NCBI GenBank assembly: GCA_021785095.1
Contig: JAJYGM010000385.1
Location: forward strand, 1 to 16,223
Source: Actinomycetes bacterium
Lineage (GTDB): Bacteria > Actinomycetota > Acidimicrobiia > Acidimicrobiales > Bog-793
Length of the DNA stretch: 16,223 nucleotides
Direction: 5' to 3'
The notes under the pieces are model-generated. The model was given only the letters and a program-made list of their open reading frames with translations, made no database searches and had not been told where the DNA came from. The position numbers and the translations under genes are program-made. Positions 1-7,128 of this stretch are shown here, in pieces. How positions within the stretch are numbered: the first letter of the stretch is position 1; each line of letters opens with the position of its first letter.

Positions 1-87
1 CGCGGACGGCGTTTCATGACGCAGGTCGGCGAGCGCCGGCTCGAGTTGGGCCGGGCGGCACGAGCGTCGAAGCTGCGGTACCGCTGA
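1..87 (+). CDS. Possible C-terminal end of an unidentified protein (partial)
   Basis: The frame beginning at base 1 is open for 28 codons and closes with TGA at 85-87. It encodes a basic tail that includes RRLELGRAARASKLRYR. The next frame closes early at a TGA, but the third frame also stays open, so the choice rests mainly on the clean stop 37 bases before the end of the convergent downstream gene. I do not recognise the family. It could equally be non-coding sequence. Confidence 0.3.
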   Translation, partial: RGRRFMTQVGERRLELGRAARASKLRYR

Positions 88-124
88 CAGCGCTCCGTGC
101 CGCCGATGCACCGAGAGTCGCGCG

Positions 125-1621
125 TCACCCGGGGCCCGCGGTCGTGCCCGATCCTGCGCGCCGCTCCTCGGCGAGGCGCCGGTAGAAGTCGGCGTCGGGG
201 CACGGATCGGCGCGCGCGCCCGCGGCCGGGTCGTTCCCCGAGCGGTCGTCGGGCGCAGTGCCGAGCCCGAAAACCGCGTCGGGCCACGTCGGGTCACCGC
301 CGCCTTCGAGGGTGAAGTAGAGGTAGCCGGCGACGGGGACGGCCCCGGCGGCAGCGACCTGGGCCCGCAGGTAGGACCGCCTGTCCCAGCCGTCCGCCCT
401 GCAGAGCGCGCCGCGCGTCGCGAAGCCGTCCTCGACCCACAGAGCCGCCCCGGGCGTGGCCCGCTGCTGCTCGTGGCACCATGCGGCGAGGGCTCCCGGA
501 TCCGGGCGCGCCTCCCAGGGAGCCGGGGCACGCAGCCAGGGCAGGGGGGCCGCCTCCGCACGCAGCCAGGGCAGGGGGGCCGCCTCCGCACGCGGCGGGC
601 ACCACACGACGAGCAGCGCGTCGAACGGGTAGCCGCCCCGCCGCAGCGCTGCCGAACCGTTCGAGCCGGGCGCGTGGGTCCTGCCCGCGGCGAAGTGGTA
701 GGCGATGTCCACGGCCCGACGCGGCGAGCGGCGGCGAAGCCGGCCGAGGCGAGGCGGGCCGCCTCCGCCGAAGGGGGGCGTGGCCGCGGCCAGACGCCGC
801 CACGCCAGCTCGCCGAGGTCGCCGGGCACGGTCACCTGGTCGTGGCGAGCCCGCCGCGCGTCGATCCACGCGTCGAGCTCCTCACGCTCCACGCCGAGCG
901 CGGGCGCGCACAGCAGATCCACCATGAGCCGGTGCCAGTCGTAGGAAGCCGACACCCGCAGGCCGAACAGGACGACGGCGTCGGGCTGGACCTCGTGGAT
1001 CGCGGCGTACGAGAGGACGTGCGCGCTGAGCGCGTTGTCGACGACGGCCCATGCGTCCGACAGCGCGCCGACCCGCCGTGGGGGATGACGGCCGTCGACC
1101 CATCCTGCGAGGGCCACGAGGTTCGGCTGGCGCAGCGTCACCCAGTGCCGGCAGGAGGTGCCGAGCCGGGCGACGAGGCGCTGGGCGTGCGAGGCGAACC
1201 GGTCGGGCGACCCCGGCGTGAGCCAGAACTCCTCGCCGAGCCACCCGGGGGTCGCCACGTCGTGGAGGACGCCGACGGGCGTGATCCCCCGCTCGGTGGC
1301 GGAGGCGAAGATCGACGCGTACCGGTCGACGGCGCCCTCGTCGAGACGTCCCGGAGCCGGCTCGACCCTCGCCCACTCGACGGAGAGCGCGAGAACCTCT
1401 GCGCCGGCGGCAGCGGCCAGCTCGAGGGCGCGCTCAGGGTCCGCCCAGACCCCCCCACCCGGGACCTTCGGAGTCGGCACCTTGCCAGCCCGCTCCCAAG
1501 GACTCCACTGGTTGGCCGGTTCTCCAGGGCCGTTGAAGCCGCCCTCCAGCCGGTAGCCCACAGCGCTCACGCCGAAGAGGGGCTGCCGCACGGCCAAAGC
1601 ATGGCACGGCTCCGGCGTCAC
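125..1621 (-). CDS. Divergent glycoside hydrolase family 1-like protein, probably non-canonical catalysis
   Basis: This 498-residue protein has the GH1 length and barrel signatures. LFGVSAVGYRLEGG (15-28) corresponds to the first strand, usually FLFGVATAAYQIEG. VEWARVEP (81-88) matches the ISWSRIxP block, TLRQPN (162-167) the TFNEPN block, and WVEDG (395-399) the xTENG nucleophile block. E397 keeps the nucleophile, but the acid/base Glu is Gln165 and the preceding Asn is Arg164; the substrate-binding Gln of the first block is also Arg. Family members act as retaining beta-glycosidases on sugars or glycosides. This one may be inactive, may use an external base as plant myrosinases do, or may have another role. 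No signal peptide is seen. A 10-residue segment (RAEAAPLPWL) is tandemly duplicated near residues 344-363. The GTG at 1621 lies inside a 14-bp repeat array and its ribosome site is poor, so the start is uncertain; GTG 1591 is an alternative. It stands alone, divergent from the enoyl-CoA hydratase gene. Confidence 0.72.
   Translation of the reverse strand: MTPEPCHALAVRQPLFGVSAVGYRLEGGFNGPGEPANQWSPWERAGKVPTPKVPGGGVWADPERALELAAAAGAEVLALSVEWARVEPAPGRLDEGAVDRYASIFASATERGITPVGVLHDVATPGWLGEEFWLTPGSPDRFASHAQRLVARLGTSCRHWVTLRQPNLVALAGWVDGRHPPRRVGALSDAWAVVDNALSAHVLSYAAIHEVQPDAVVLFGLRVSASYDWHRLMVDLLCAPALGVEREELDAWIDARRARHDQVTVPGDLGELAWRRLAAATPPFGGGGPPRLGRLRRRSPRRAVDIAYHFAAGRTHAPGSNGSAALRRGGYPFDALLVVWCPPRAEAAPLPWLRAEAAPLPWLRAPAPWEARPDPGALAAWCHEQQRATPGAALWVEDGFATRGALCRADGWDRRSYLRAQVAAAGAVPVAGYLYFTLEGGGDPTWPDAVFGLGTAPDDRSGNDPAAGARADPCPDADFYRRLAEERRAGSGTTAGPG
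531..590. repeat. Perfect 30-bp tandem duplication inside the GH1-like gene
   Basis: Two identical 30-bp units (531-560 and 561-590) lie head to tail, with three more matching bases on each side. The unit is a multiple of three, so it adds ten residues (RAEAAPLPWL) without breaking the frame. It lies in a poorly conserved stretch of the barrel. Perfect identity suggests recent replication slippage. Confidence 0.95.
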
Positions 1622-1658
1622 GGCTCCGGCGTCACGGCTCCGGCGTCACGGCTCCGGC
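1607..1658. repeat. 14-bp tandem repeat, 3.7 copies, over the start of the GH1-like gene
   Basis: Units of 14 bp begin at 1607, 1621 and 1635, with a 10-base partial unit at 1649. They read CGGCTCCGGCGTCA on the + strand. On the - strand every full unit carries a GTG (first bases at 1621, 1635 and 1649). Because 14 is not a multiple of three, these fall in three different frames, and only 1621 leads into the GH1-like protein. Confidence 0.95.
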
Positions 1659-1762
1659 GGCGATGGGGTCGGCACGGTCGAGCGAACCCGAGCCTTCCGG
1701 CTTCGCGGAGGTAGCGTCCTGCGGGCGGTGCGCGCGGCACGCGGCACCTCGCGCCGCCTCCG

Positions 1763-1783
1763 GTGGGCGCCGGCGGCGCCCGC
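1763..1783. other. GC-rich hairpin in the leader of the enoyl-CoA hydratase gene
   Basis: The arms 1763-1771 and 1775-1783 pair over nine positions (one G-U), with a three-base loop. The hairpin sits 64 bases before the start of the enoyl-CoA hydratase gene and has no T tract. It may be a leader structure, a regulator site, or a chance product of high GC. Confidence 0.35.
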
Positions 1784-1846
1784 ACGGTCACGAGAGGAGC
1801 GCCCGCCCGCGAGTGAAGGGCGGCAGCACAGGGAGGAGCTGCAGCC

Positions 1847-2620
1847 ATGGCAGACGAGGTCCTGAGGGAGCGCCGAGGGCACGTGGAAGTCCTCACGATC
1901 AATCGCCCCGAGGCCCGCAACGCGGTCAACGGCGCGGTGAGCCGAGGGCTCGCCGACGCGTTCGACCAGCTCACCGACGACGCGGACGCCTGGGTCGTGG
2001 TCCTCACGGGCAGCGGGGACAGGGCCTTCTGCGCGGGGATGGACTTGAAGGCCTTCGCAGCCGGCGAAGGTGCCGAGGTCATGAGCGCCAACGGCGGGTT
2101 CGGCGGGATCGCTCGCCGCGACTTTCCGAAGCCGGTCATCGCGGCGGTCAACGGCTCGGCCCTGGCCGGCGGGCTCGAGATCATGCTCTCGTGCGATCTC
2201 GTCGTGGCGGCGCACCACGCGACCTTCGGGATCCCCGAGGCGAGACGCGGGCTCATCGCGGGTGCCGGCGGCCTCTTCCGCCTCCCGAGGCGCCTCCCTC
2301 TCTCCATCGCCCTCGAGCTCGCGCTCACCGGCGACCCCATCGACGCCGATCGGGCGTACCAGCTCGGCCTCGTGAACCGCGTCGTCCCCGGGGGCCAGCT
2401 CCTGGAAGAGGCGCTGGCCCTGGCCGGGCGGATCGCCGAGAACGCCCCCTTGGCCGTCCGCTACTCGAAATCGGTGATGCTGCGCGCGGTCGACGCCGAC
2501 GAGGAGACGGGATGGAGACTGACCGACGAGGCGGTGGGGGTGGTCTTCCGCTCGGCCGACGCCATGGAGGGCTCCGTCGCGTTCGCCGAGAAGCGCAGTC
2601 CCAACTGGCGGGGGTGCTGA
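1847..2620 (+). CDS. Enoyl-CoA hydratase/isomerase (crotonase) family protein
   Basis: A complete 257-residue crotonase, the usual length for the family. It should bind an acyl-CoA thioester in the cytoplasm and either hydrate a trans-2-enoyl-CoA or catalyse a related crotonase reaction. The oxyanion-hole segments are FCAGMDLKAF (61-70) and ALAGGLEIMLSCD (105-117). Both acids of true hydratases, equivalent to Glu144 and Glu164 of the rat enzyme, are present as Glu111 (GGLE) and Glu131 (FGIPE), so hydratase activity is plausible. The exact substrate cannot be read from sequence. The ATG at 1847 follows a strong GGGAGGAG at 1831-1838. A weak -10-like TAGCGT lies at 1712-1717. The gene appears to stand alone: 133 bases separate it from tatA, and it has no other beta-oxidation neighbour in the window. 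Confidence 0.9.
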   Translation: MADEVLRERRGHVEVLTINRPEARNAVNGAVSRGLADAFDQLTDDADAWVVVLTGSGDRAFCAGMDLKAFAAGEGAEVMSANGGFGGIARRDFPKPVIAAVNGSALAGGLEIMLSCDLVVAAHHATFGIPEARRGLIAGAGGLFRLPRRLPLSIALELALTGDPIDADRAYQLGLVNRVVPGGQLLEEALALAGRIAENAPLAVRYSKSVMLRAVDADEETGWRLTDEAVGVVFRSADAMEGSVAFAEKRSPNWRGC

Positions 2621-2706
2621 CCGCTCGCAGGTCGGTGCGTGACGGGGCTGAGCCCGGCAGCGGGGCCCCGGCCAGGCGCCCGCGACCACCGGGCCTCCGG
2701 CTGGAT

Positions 2707-2712
2707 TAGCCT
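2707..2712 (+). promoter_or_regulatory. Candidate -10 hexamer (TAGCCT) for tatA
   Basis: TAGCCT fits the TANNNT pattern of actinobacterial housekeeping -10 boxes. It lies 41 bases before the tatA ATG and 30 before the ribosome site. No convincing -35 is seen. Confidence 0.3.
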
Positions 2713-2753
2713 TGAGTTGGCGGGCACGCGTCCGCCGAGGCAAGGAGAAAGCG

Positions 2754-2948
2754 ATGTTGGCAGACATCTTCGGCCCCGACCTCCTCATCGTCCTCATCGT
2801 CCTGGTGGTCGTCCTGTTCGGTGGCGCCGCGATCCCGAAGCTCGCGCGCAACCTCGGTTCGGCCAAGCAGGAGTTCGAAAAGGGGATGAAGGAGGGGTCG
2901 ACGGCGAACGACACGACTCCCGCGTCGGACAACACGACGTCCTCGTAG
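2754..2948 (+). CDS. tatA: Sec-independent protein translocase subunit TatA
   Basis: This 64-residue protein has the classic TatA plan. A short N-terminal transmembrane helix (about residues 5-22) leads into the FG hinge (VLFGGAAIPKLARNLG), followed by an amphipathic helix (SAKQEFEKGMKEG) and a polar Ser/Thr-rich tail. TatA oligomers form the passage by which folded twin-arginine substrates cross the membrane, working with TatC. The ATG at 2754 follows AAGGAG at 2742-2747 with a 6-base spacer; upstream in-frame starts lack this. No tatC or tatB is in the window, so the partners must lie elsewhere. Its position just before ctaC is suggestive: the Rieske protein QcrA encoded nearby has a twin-arginine motif at its third helix and should be a Tat client. 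TatB or TatE naming is possible, but the short tail favours TatA. Confidence 0.92.
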   Translation: MLADIFGPDLLIVLIVLVVVLFGGAAIPKLARNLGSAKQEFEKGMKEGSTANDTTPASDNTTSS

Positions 2949-3063
2949 CACGCCTGCAACCGGCTGCCGGGTTGTCCCCAGCCCCGCGACGGCAGGAGCG
3001 CTGACTGCTGCGTGCGCCCACCAAGGTCGCGCGCCGTTTACCTGCTACTTCGAATTCTCGGAG

Positions 3064-3087
3064 CGGGTTGGCTAGTCTGCCAACCCG
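3064..3087 (+). promoter_or_regulatory. ctaC promoter: -10 hexamer at the centre of a perfect 9-bp inverted repeat
   Basis: CGGGTTGGC (3064-3072) and its exact reverse complement GCCAACCCG (3079-3087) flank six bases, TAGTCT (3073-3078). TAGTCT fits TANNNT and ends eight bases before the GTG at 3087, the spacing of a leaderless actinobacterial transcript. A dimeric regulator binding here would cover the -10, so the repeat may be an operator. A hairpin at the very 5' end of a transcript is an alternative only if transcription starts upstream. No clear -35 is visible. Confidence 0.5.
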
Positions 3088-3944
3088 TGGACCCGCCGTC
3101 CGGCAACCCCTCTGCCGCCTTCGAGACGCCACCGCGGCCTGGGTCGACGGGCGGGCTCGGCCGCCTCCCCTTGCGCCGGTCGCGTCTGTGGGCGGTTGCC
3201 GCGGCGGCGGCAGGAGGGCTCCTCCTGGCGGGGTGCAACCTCCCGACCTTCGGAGAGACCAAGCCGATCACGAGCCAGGGGCAGGACTCTCTCAAGCTCT
3301 GGCAGGGCTTCTTCATCACCGGCGCCGTCGTCTTCGTGATCGTCTTCTCGCTCATCGCCTGGGCCACCATCCGGTACCGCCGCCGATCGCACGCGATCCC
3401 CCGTCAGACCCAGTACCACACCGTCCTCGAGATCTTCTACACGGTGATCCCGATCATCATGGTGCTCGTCTTGTTCGGGTTCACCTTCGTGACCGAGAAC
3501 AACGTGGACGCGCTGCCGGCGCCCAAGGTGTCGGTGACAGTGACCGCGTTCCAGTGGGGCTGGCGATTCCACTACGCCAAGCAGGACGTGACAGTGATCG
3601 GCGTCGAGCTGCAGGATCCCGAGATGGTCCTCCCGCAGGGTGAGACCGTGCGGATCTCCCTCCGGTCCCACGACGTGATCCACGGCTTCTACGTCCCCGC
3701 GTTCGACTTCAGCCGCTACGCACAGCCGGGCATCACGAACAGGTTCACGGTGAACCTCCACACACTGGGCACCTACCGGGGGCAGTGCACGCAGTACTGC
3801 GGGCTTTTCCACTCCTTGATGCGCTTCCGCGTGAGGGTCGTCACGCCCGCCCAGTTCGCCGCCTGGTTGCGCGGCCACCGCTCGGGCGGCGGCACCACGA
3901 GCCGCGCGTCGCTTCCCGCATCGGCAGGAGGAGCGGGTCAGTGA
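3087..3944 (+). CDS. ctaC: Cytochrome c oxidase subunit II (CuA subunit), lipoprotein
   Basis: Subunit II of the aa3-type oxidase receives electrons from the cytochrome bc1 complex at a binuclear CuA centre outside the membrane. From GTG 3087 it is 285 residues. A lipobox LLLAGC (Cys50) ends the signal segment. Two helices (about 73-96 and 113-135) precede the cupredoxin domain with the aromatic patch FQWGWRFHY. CuA ligands are His199 (SHDVIH), Cys234, Cys238, His242 and Met245. The residue between the cysteines that is normally Glu is Gln236 (CTQYCG). Its backbone carbonyl could still bind copper, but the carboxylate that usually helps hold the nearby Mg2+ is lost. I chose GTG 3087 because it follows the -10/inverted repeat directly; an open frame extends to 3012 but lacks a ribosome site. 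Its TGA overlaps the ctaD GTG. Confidence 0.95.
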   Translation: MDPPSGNPSAAFETPPRPGSTGGLGRLPLRRSRLWAVAAAAAGGLLLAGCNLPTFGETKPITSQGQDSLKLWQGFFITGAVVFVIVFSLIAWATIRYRRRSHAIPRQTQYHTVLEIFYTVIPIIMVLVLFGFTFVTENNVDALPAPKVSVTVTAFQWGWRFHYAKQDVTVIGVELQDPEMVLPQGETVRISLRSHDVIHGFYVPAFDFSRYAQPGITNRFTVNLHTLGTYRGQCTQYCGLFHSLMRFRVRVVTPAQFAAWLRGHRSGGGTTSRASLPASAGGAGQ

Positions 3945-5761
3945 CCGACGTGATCGTCCCGCAGGTCGCCGGCGGGGAGTACGTCCACGTCCACGAAGAG
4001 CACGGGCCGACGGGGCTCATGAAGTGGATCACGACGACCGATCACAAGGTGATCGGGATGAGCTACATGATCACCGCGGTCGCGCTCTTCTACATCGCGG
4101 GGCTGCTCGCACTGGGCATCCGCGTGCAGCTCACGACACCGCACGGCACGTTCATCTCGTTCCAGCAGTACAACCAGCTGTTCACGATGCACGGCAGCAT
4201 CATGCTGTACCTGTTCGCCGGGCCGTTCGCGTTCGGCGGCCTGGCGAATTACATCGTGCCGCTCCAGGTCGGCGCCCCCGACATGGCGTTCCCGAGGCTG
4301 AACGCGCTCAGCTACTGGCTGTACCTCGGCGGCTCGATCATGATGCTGCTGAGCTTCGGGGTCGCCGGCGGCACGGCGGACTTCGGCTGGGTCGCCTACG
4401 CGCCGCTGTCCACCTCGACCTACACCCCCGGGTTGGGCGAGGACCTCTGGATCATGGCGCTGGTCCTCACCGGCTTCTCCGCGATCTTCACCGGGGTCAA
4501 CCTGGTCGCGACGATCTTCTACCTACGAGCTCCGGGCATGACGATGTTCCGCATGCCCATCTTCACCTGGAACATGCTGGTGACGGGCATCTTGATCCTC
4601 ATCGCGTTCCCGGTGCTCACGGCCGCGCTGGTCATGCTCTTCTGTGACCGCCACTTCGGGACGAAGATCTACGCGGTGACCGGGTGTCATACGACGGCCG
4701 GCATCGTCGATGCCCACGCCTGCGGCTCGGCCGTGCTCTGGCAGAACCTCTTCTGGTTCTTCGGGCATCCGGAGGTGTACATCCTGGCGCTCCCGTTCTT
4801 CGGCATCGCGACGGAGATCTTCCCGGTCTTCTCCCGCAAGCCGGTCTTCGGCTACAAGGGGATGGTCTTCGCGACGATCTCCATCGCAGCGCTCTCCACG
4901 GGGGTGTGGGCCCACCACATGTTCACCACCGGCACGGTGCTCCTGCCCTTCTTCTCGCTGATGAGCCTCCTGATCGCCGTGCCGACCGGCATCAAGTTCT
5001 TCAACTGGATCGGCACGATGTGGCGGGGGCAGCTCGTCTACACCACGCCCATGCTGATGTCCATCGGCTTCCTCTTCGCGTTCTTGATGGGTGGCGTCAC
5101 CGGGGTCATGCTCGCCTCCCCACCGATCGATTTCTTCGTGCACACAACGTATTTCGTCGTCGCACACTTCCACCAGGTGCTGTTCGGCACGGCGGTCTTC
5201 GCAGGGTTCGCGGGGTTCTATTACTGGTACCCGAAGATGTTCGGCCGGATGTTGAACGACCGTCTGGGCAAGGTGCACTTCGCGCTTCTGTTCGTCGGGT
5301 TCTGGGTCACCTTCATCCCGCAGTACGTCCTCGGGCTCCACGGCATGCCCCGGCGCGAGGCGAGCTACCCGACGGGGCTCGGGTGGCAGTCGTGGAACAT
5401 CGCGTCGACGATCGGCGCGTTCATGATCGCGACCTCGTTCATGGTGCTGCTCGTGAACGTCTGGGTGTCCTGGCGCTATCCGGTCCCGGCGGGTGACAAC
5501 CCGTGGGACGCGCACACGCTCGAGTGGTTCACGACGTCCCCCCCGCCGCACCACAACTACACGCACCTCCCCCAGATCCGGTCGGAGCGCCCGACCTGGG
5601 ACTACAACCACCCTGACGCGCCCACCATCCTCCACGGCCACGGCCACGGCCCCGGCCCCGGCCATCCGAACGGCCACGGCCCTTATGCCGGCGACGGAGG
5701 GGGACCGACGGGCCACGGGAACGGCTCGGCAGGGGTCGCCCCGGGGGTGCCGGCGACGTGA
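3941..5761 (+). CDS. ctaD: Cytochrome c oxidase subunit I (heme-copper catalytic subunit)
   Basis: The 606-residue catalytic subunit of the aa3 oxidase reduces O2 to water and pumps protons. Ligand and channel residues are present: low-spin heme His84 (FTMHGSIM) and His411; heme a3 His409 (VAHFHQ); CuB His276, His325 and His326 (WAHHMF); and Tyr280 for the His-Tyr crosslink in GHPEVY. Glu278 there marks an A1-type D channel. The loop before GHPEVY is about 12 residues longer than usual and holds Cys249 and Cys261. The C-terminus ends in a His/Gly/Pro-rich tail (about 565-606). The GTG at 3941 overlaps the ctaC stop and follows AGGAGGAG at 3926-3933; upstream frame extension into ctaC is spurious. 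The stop overlaps the GTG of ctaF, so translation of the three is probably coupled. Confidence 0.97.
   Translation: MTDVIVPQVAGGEYVHVHEEHGPTGLMKWITTTDHKVIGMSYMITAVALFYIAGLLALGIRVQLTTPHGTFISFQQYNQLFTMHGSIMLYLFAGPFAFGGLANYIVPLQVGAPDMAFPRLNALSYWLYLGGSIMMLLSFGVAGGTADFGWVAYAPLSTSTYTPGLGEDLWIMALVLTGFSAIFTGVNLVATIFYLRAPGMTMFRMPIFTWNMLVTGILILIAFPVLTAALVMLFCDRHFGTKIYAVTGCHTTAGIVDAHACGSAVLWQNLFWFFGHPEVYILALPFFGIATEIFPVFSRKPVFGYKGMVFATISIAALSTGVWAHHMFTTGTVLLPFFSLMSLLIAVPTGIKFFNWIGTMWRGQLVYTTPMLMSIGFLFAFLMGGVTGVMLASPPIDFFVHTTYFVVAHFHQVLFGTAVFAGFAGFYYWYPKMFGRMLNDRLGKVHFALLFVGFWVTFIPQYVLGLHGMPRREASYPTGLGWQSWNIASTIGAFMIATSFMVLLVNVWVSWRYPVPAGDNPWDAHTLEWFTTSPPPHHNYTHLPQIRSERPTWDYNHPDAPTILHGHGHGPGPGHPNGHGPYAGDGGGPTGHGNGSAGVAPGVPAT
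5632..5661. repeat. Hexamer repeat coding the His-Gly tail of CtaD
   Basis: Three CCACGG units followed by two CCCCGG units encode [10 protein letters not shown] near the C-terminus of CtaD. The repeat keeps the frame and is a natural slippage site. Confidence 0.9.
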
Positions 5762-6195
5762 AGGTCGAATCCGCCTTCCTCCTCGGCATCGCGACGTTCT
5801 TCGGCATCATCGCGATCTCCTACTGGTTCACCTCGTACGAGGACGGGGGCACGATGATGCTCGTCGGCGCGACCGCGCTGGGCGTCCTGCCGGGCTGCTA
5901 CTACTACTTCTGGCACCGCCGCTTTCGCGGAAGCAAGTACTTCTTCTGGGGCAAGACCGACCGCGTCGTCGGGACACGGCCAGAGGACCGTGACGACGCG
6001 AGGATCGAGGACGGCGCAGGGGTGATCAGCGCCTTCCCCGGATCGAGCGTGTGGCCGTTCGTCTTCGGCGCGGGGGCCTTCGTCTTCCTGCTCGCGTTCG
6101 TCTTCGGCGTGTGGCTCGCGGCCGTGGGGATCTCCCTGATCGTGACGGCTCTCGTCGGTGTGACCGCCGAGAGCCGCCGGGGCGGACACCACTGA
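5758..6195 (+). CDS. ctaF: Actinobacterial cytochrome c oxidase subunit IV
   Basis: This 145-residue membrane protein matches the small actinobacterial subunit IV, which packs against the aa3 core and replaces the unrelated subunit IV of Proteobacteria. Four hydrophobic segments are visible (about 4-24, 32-52, 98-117 and 119-137), with the aromatic stretch [20 protein letters not shown] between the second and third. The start is GTG 5758, overlapping the ctaD stop in a GTGA junction, so it is the third gene of ctaC-ctaD-ctaF. It has no cofactor ligands. Its role in assembly and stability of the complex comes from knowledge of the family. A pair of hairpins directly follows the stop. Confidence 0.92.
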   Translation: MKVESAFLLGIATFFGIIAISYWFTSYEDGGTMMLVGATALGVLPGCYYYFWHRRFRGSKYFFWGKTDRVVGTRPEDRDDARIEDGAGVISAFPGSSVWPFVFGAGAFVFLLAFVFGVWLAAVGISLIVTALVGVTAESRRGGHH

Positions 6196-6247
6196 TCGGT
6201 TCCGCGGCCGATCATCGCGACGGCGACAACGCTTGGATCGCCGTCGC
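6193..6247. terminator. Two inverted repeats between the convergent ctaF and hydrolase genes
   Basis: TGATCGG (6193-6199) pairs with CCGATCA (6208-6214), beginning on the ctaF stop codon. A second perfect 10-bp stem, 6217-6226 with 6238-6247, has an 11-base loop. There is no long T run, as is common for actinobacterial terminators. Lying between converging genes, the stems could end transcription from both sides. The region 6248-6305 holds nothing else recognisable. Confidence 0.5.
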
Positions 6248-6305
6248 CCTCTTCGAGTCCGGCGCCGTGCAGAGGCGCTTCGGAAACGAGCGGGGGACGA
6301 ACCTC

Positions 6306-7004
6306 TCAGCGCAGGAGGAAGGCCACTACTTCCTCGGCGAAGCGGCGGCGCTCTCGAGTGACCAGTGAGAGATGCCCGCCGGGAACCTCCACGAAGGTGG
6401 ACCCGGCGATCGCCGCGTGCATCTCACGCGCCAGGACGAGAGGCGTGATGTGGTCACGCCGGCCGTGAAGGATGAGAGTGGGGACGACGATCTCACCCAA
6501 GCGGGCAGCGGCGTCGTAGGAGGTGGACGCCTGCCGCTGGCACTCCCAGGCCCACCGGGGCTGCCTCTCGCCGGGCGTCGGGAGCCGGCTCACTACCTCC
6601 ATTGCCAGCCAGCGGCGACTGAGCATGCGGCTCTGCGGCGTGCTGGCACTCGTGGCGGCCAGGATGAGCCGGCGCACGCGTGTCGAATGGTCCAGCGCGA
6701 GGCTCAACGCGATGCGCCCGCCCATGGAATAGCCGAGCACGACCGCTTGCTCGATCCCGAGCGCGTCGAGCAGCCCTGCCGCATCGTCGGCCATCTGCTC
6801 GACGGTGTAGGGACCGGGCGGCTTGTCGCTCCGTCCGCCACCGCGGGGGTCGAACAGGACCACCTGGCACGTGGCGCCGAGCGGTCCGGTGATCCCCCCG
6901 AAGAGACGCGTGTCGGCTCCTAGCCCGGGGACCAGCAGGAGCGGCGGCCCCGTGCCGAAGTCCTCGTAGTACAGCTCGATGCCATTGACGGTCGCACGGG
7001 GCAT
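6306..7004 (-). CDS. Alpha/beta hydrolase fold protein with a short lid
   Basis: From ATG 7004 this is a 232-residue soluble hydrolase. The nucleophile elbow is GYSMGG (Ser93), the acid is Asp184 in HGRRDHITP and the base is His211 in PGGHLSLV; VPGLGAD (25-31) supplies the oxyanion hole. DPRGGGRSD (52-60) is the usual DxRGxGxSD motif. The lid between about 120 and 168 is short, as in 3-oxoadipate enol-lactonase-like and related esterases, and the substrate cannot be told. I prefer ATG 7004 because homology begins there (VNGIELYYEDFG); an in-frame GTG at 7076 would add 24 unconserved residues. No good ribosome site is visible before either. It lies 124 bases after qcrB on the same strand and may be read through from that operon, but nothing links it to respiration. 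Confidence 0.85.
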   Translation of the reverse strand: MPRATVNGIELYYEDFGTGPPLLLVPGLGADTRLFGGITGPLGATCQVVLFDPRGGGRSDKPPGPYTVEQMADDAAGLLDALGIEQAVVLGYSMGGRIALSLALDHSTRVRRLILAATSASTPQSRMLSRRWLAMEVVSRLPTPGERQPRWAWECQRQASTSYDAAARLGEIVVPTLILHGRRDHITPLVLAREMHAAIAGSTFVEVPGGHLSLVTRERRRFAEEVVAFLLR

Positions 7005-7083
7005 GCCCGTCAAGTGTGTCTCGCCCGTGCCGAGCCCTGTCCAGCCTGGAACGGCGCTGGTGCGGTGGGGGGGCACTCTCTCC

Positions 7084-7112
7084 GGTGCCGGGTCAACGCC
7101 ATCGGCGGCACC
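7084..7112 (-). terminator. Possible hairpin after qcrB
   Basis: GGTGCCG (7084-7090) and CGGCACC (7106-7112) form a perfect 7-bp stem with a 15-base loop, 17 bases past the qcrB stop on the - strand. There is no T tract. It could attenuate read-through into the hydrolase gene, or arise by chance. Confidence 0.25.
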
Positions 7113-7128
7113 ATGACTCCAGGGACGG

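Noticed and set aside
473..1714. 413-codon open frame on the + strand opposite the GH1-like gene
   Set aside because: No recognisable motif, low-complexity composition, and it overlaps the GH1 signatures on the other strand.
2957..2974. tatA terminator hairpin (CAACC/GGTTG with a bulge)
   Set aside because: Short, bulged and without a T tract; too weak to call.
2949..3086. Upstream start of ctaC at 3012
   Set aside because: No ribosome site, the added residues are unlike subunit II, and the frame would run through the -10/inverted repeat.
4523..5716. 397-codon open frame on the - strand opposite ctaD
   Set aside because: Shadow of ctaD; Arg/Glu/Val-rich product without domains.
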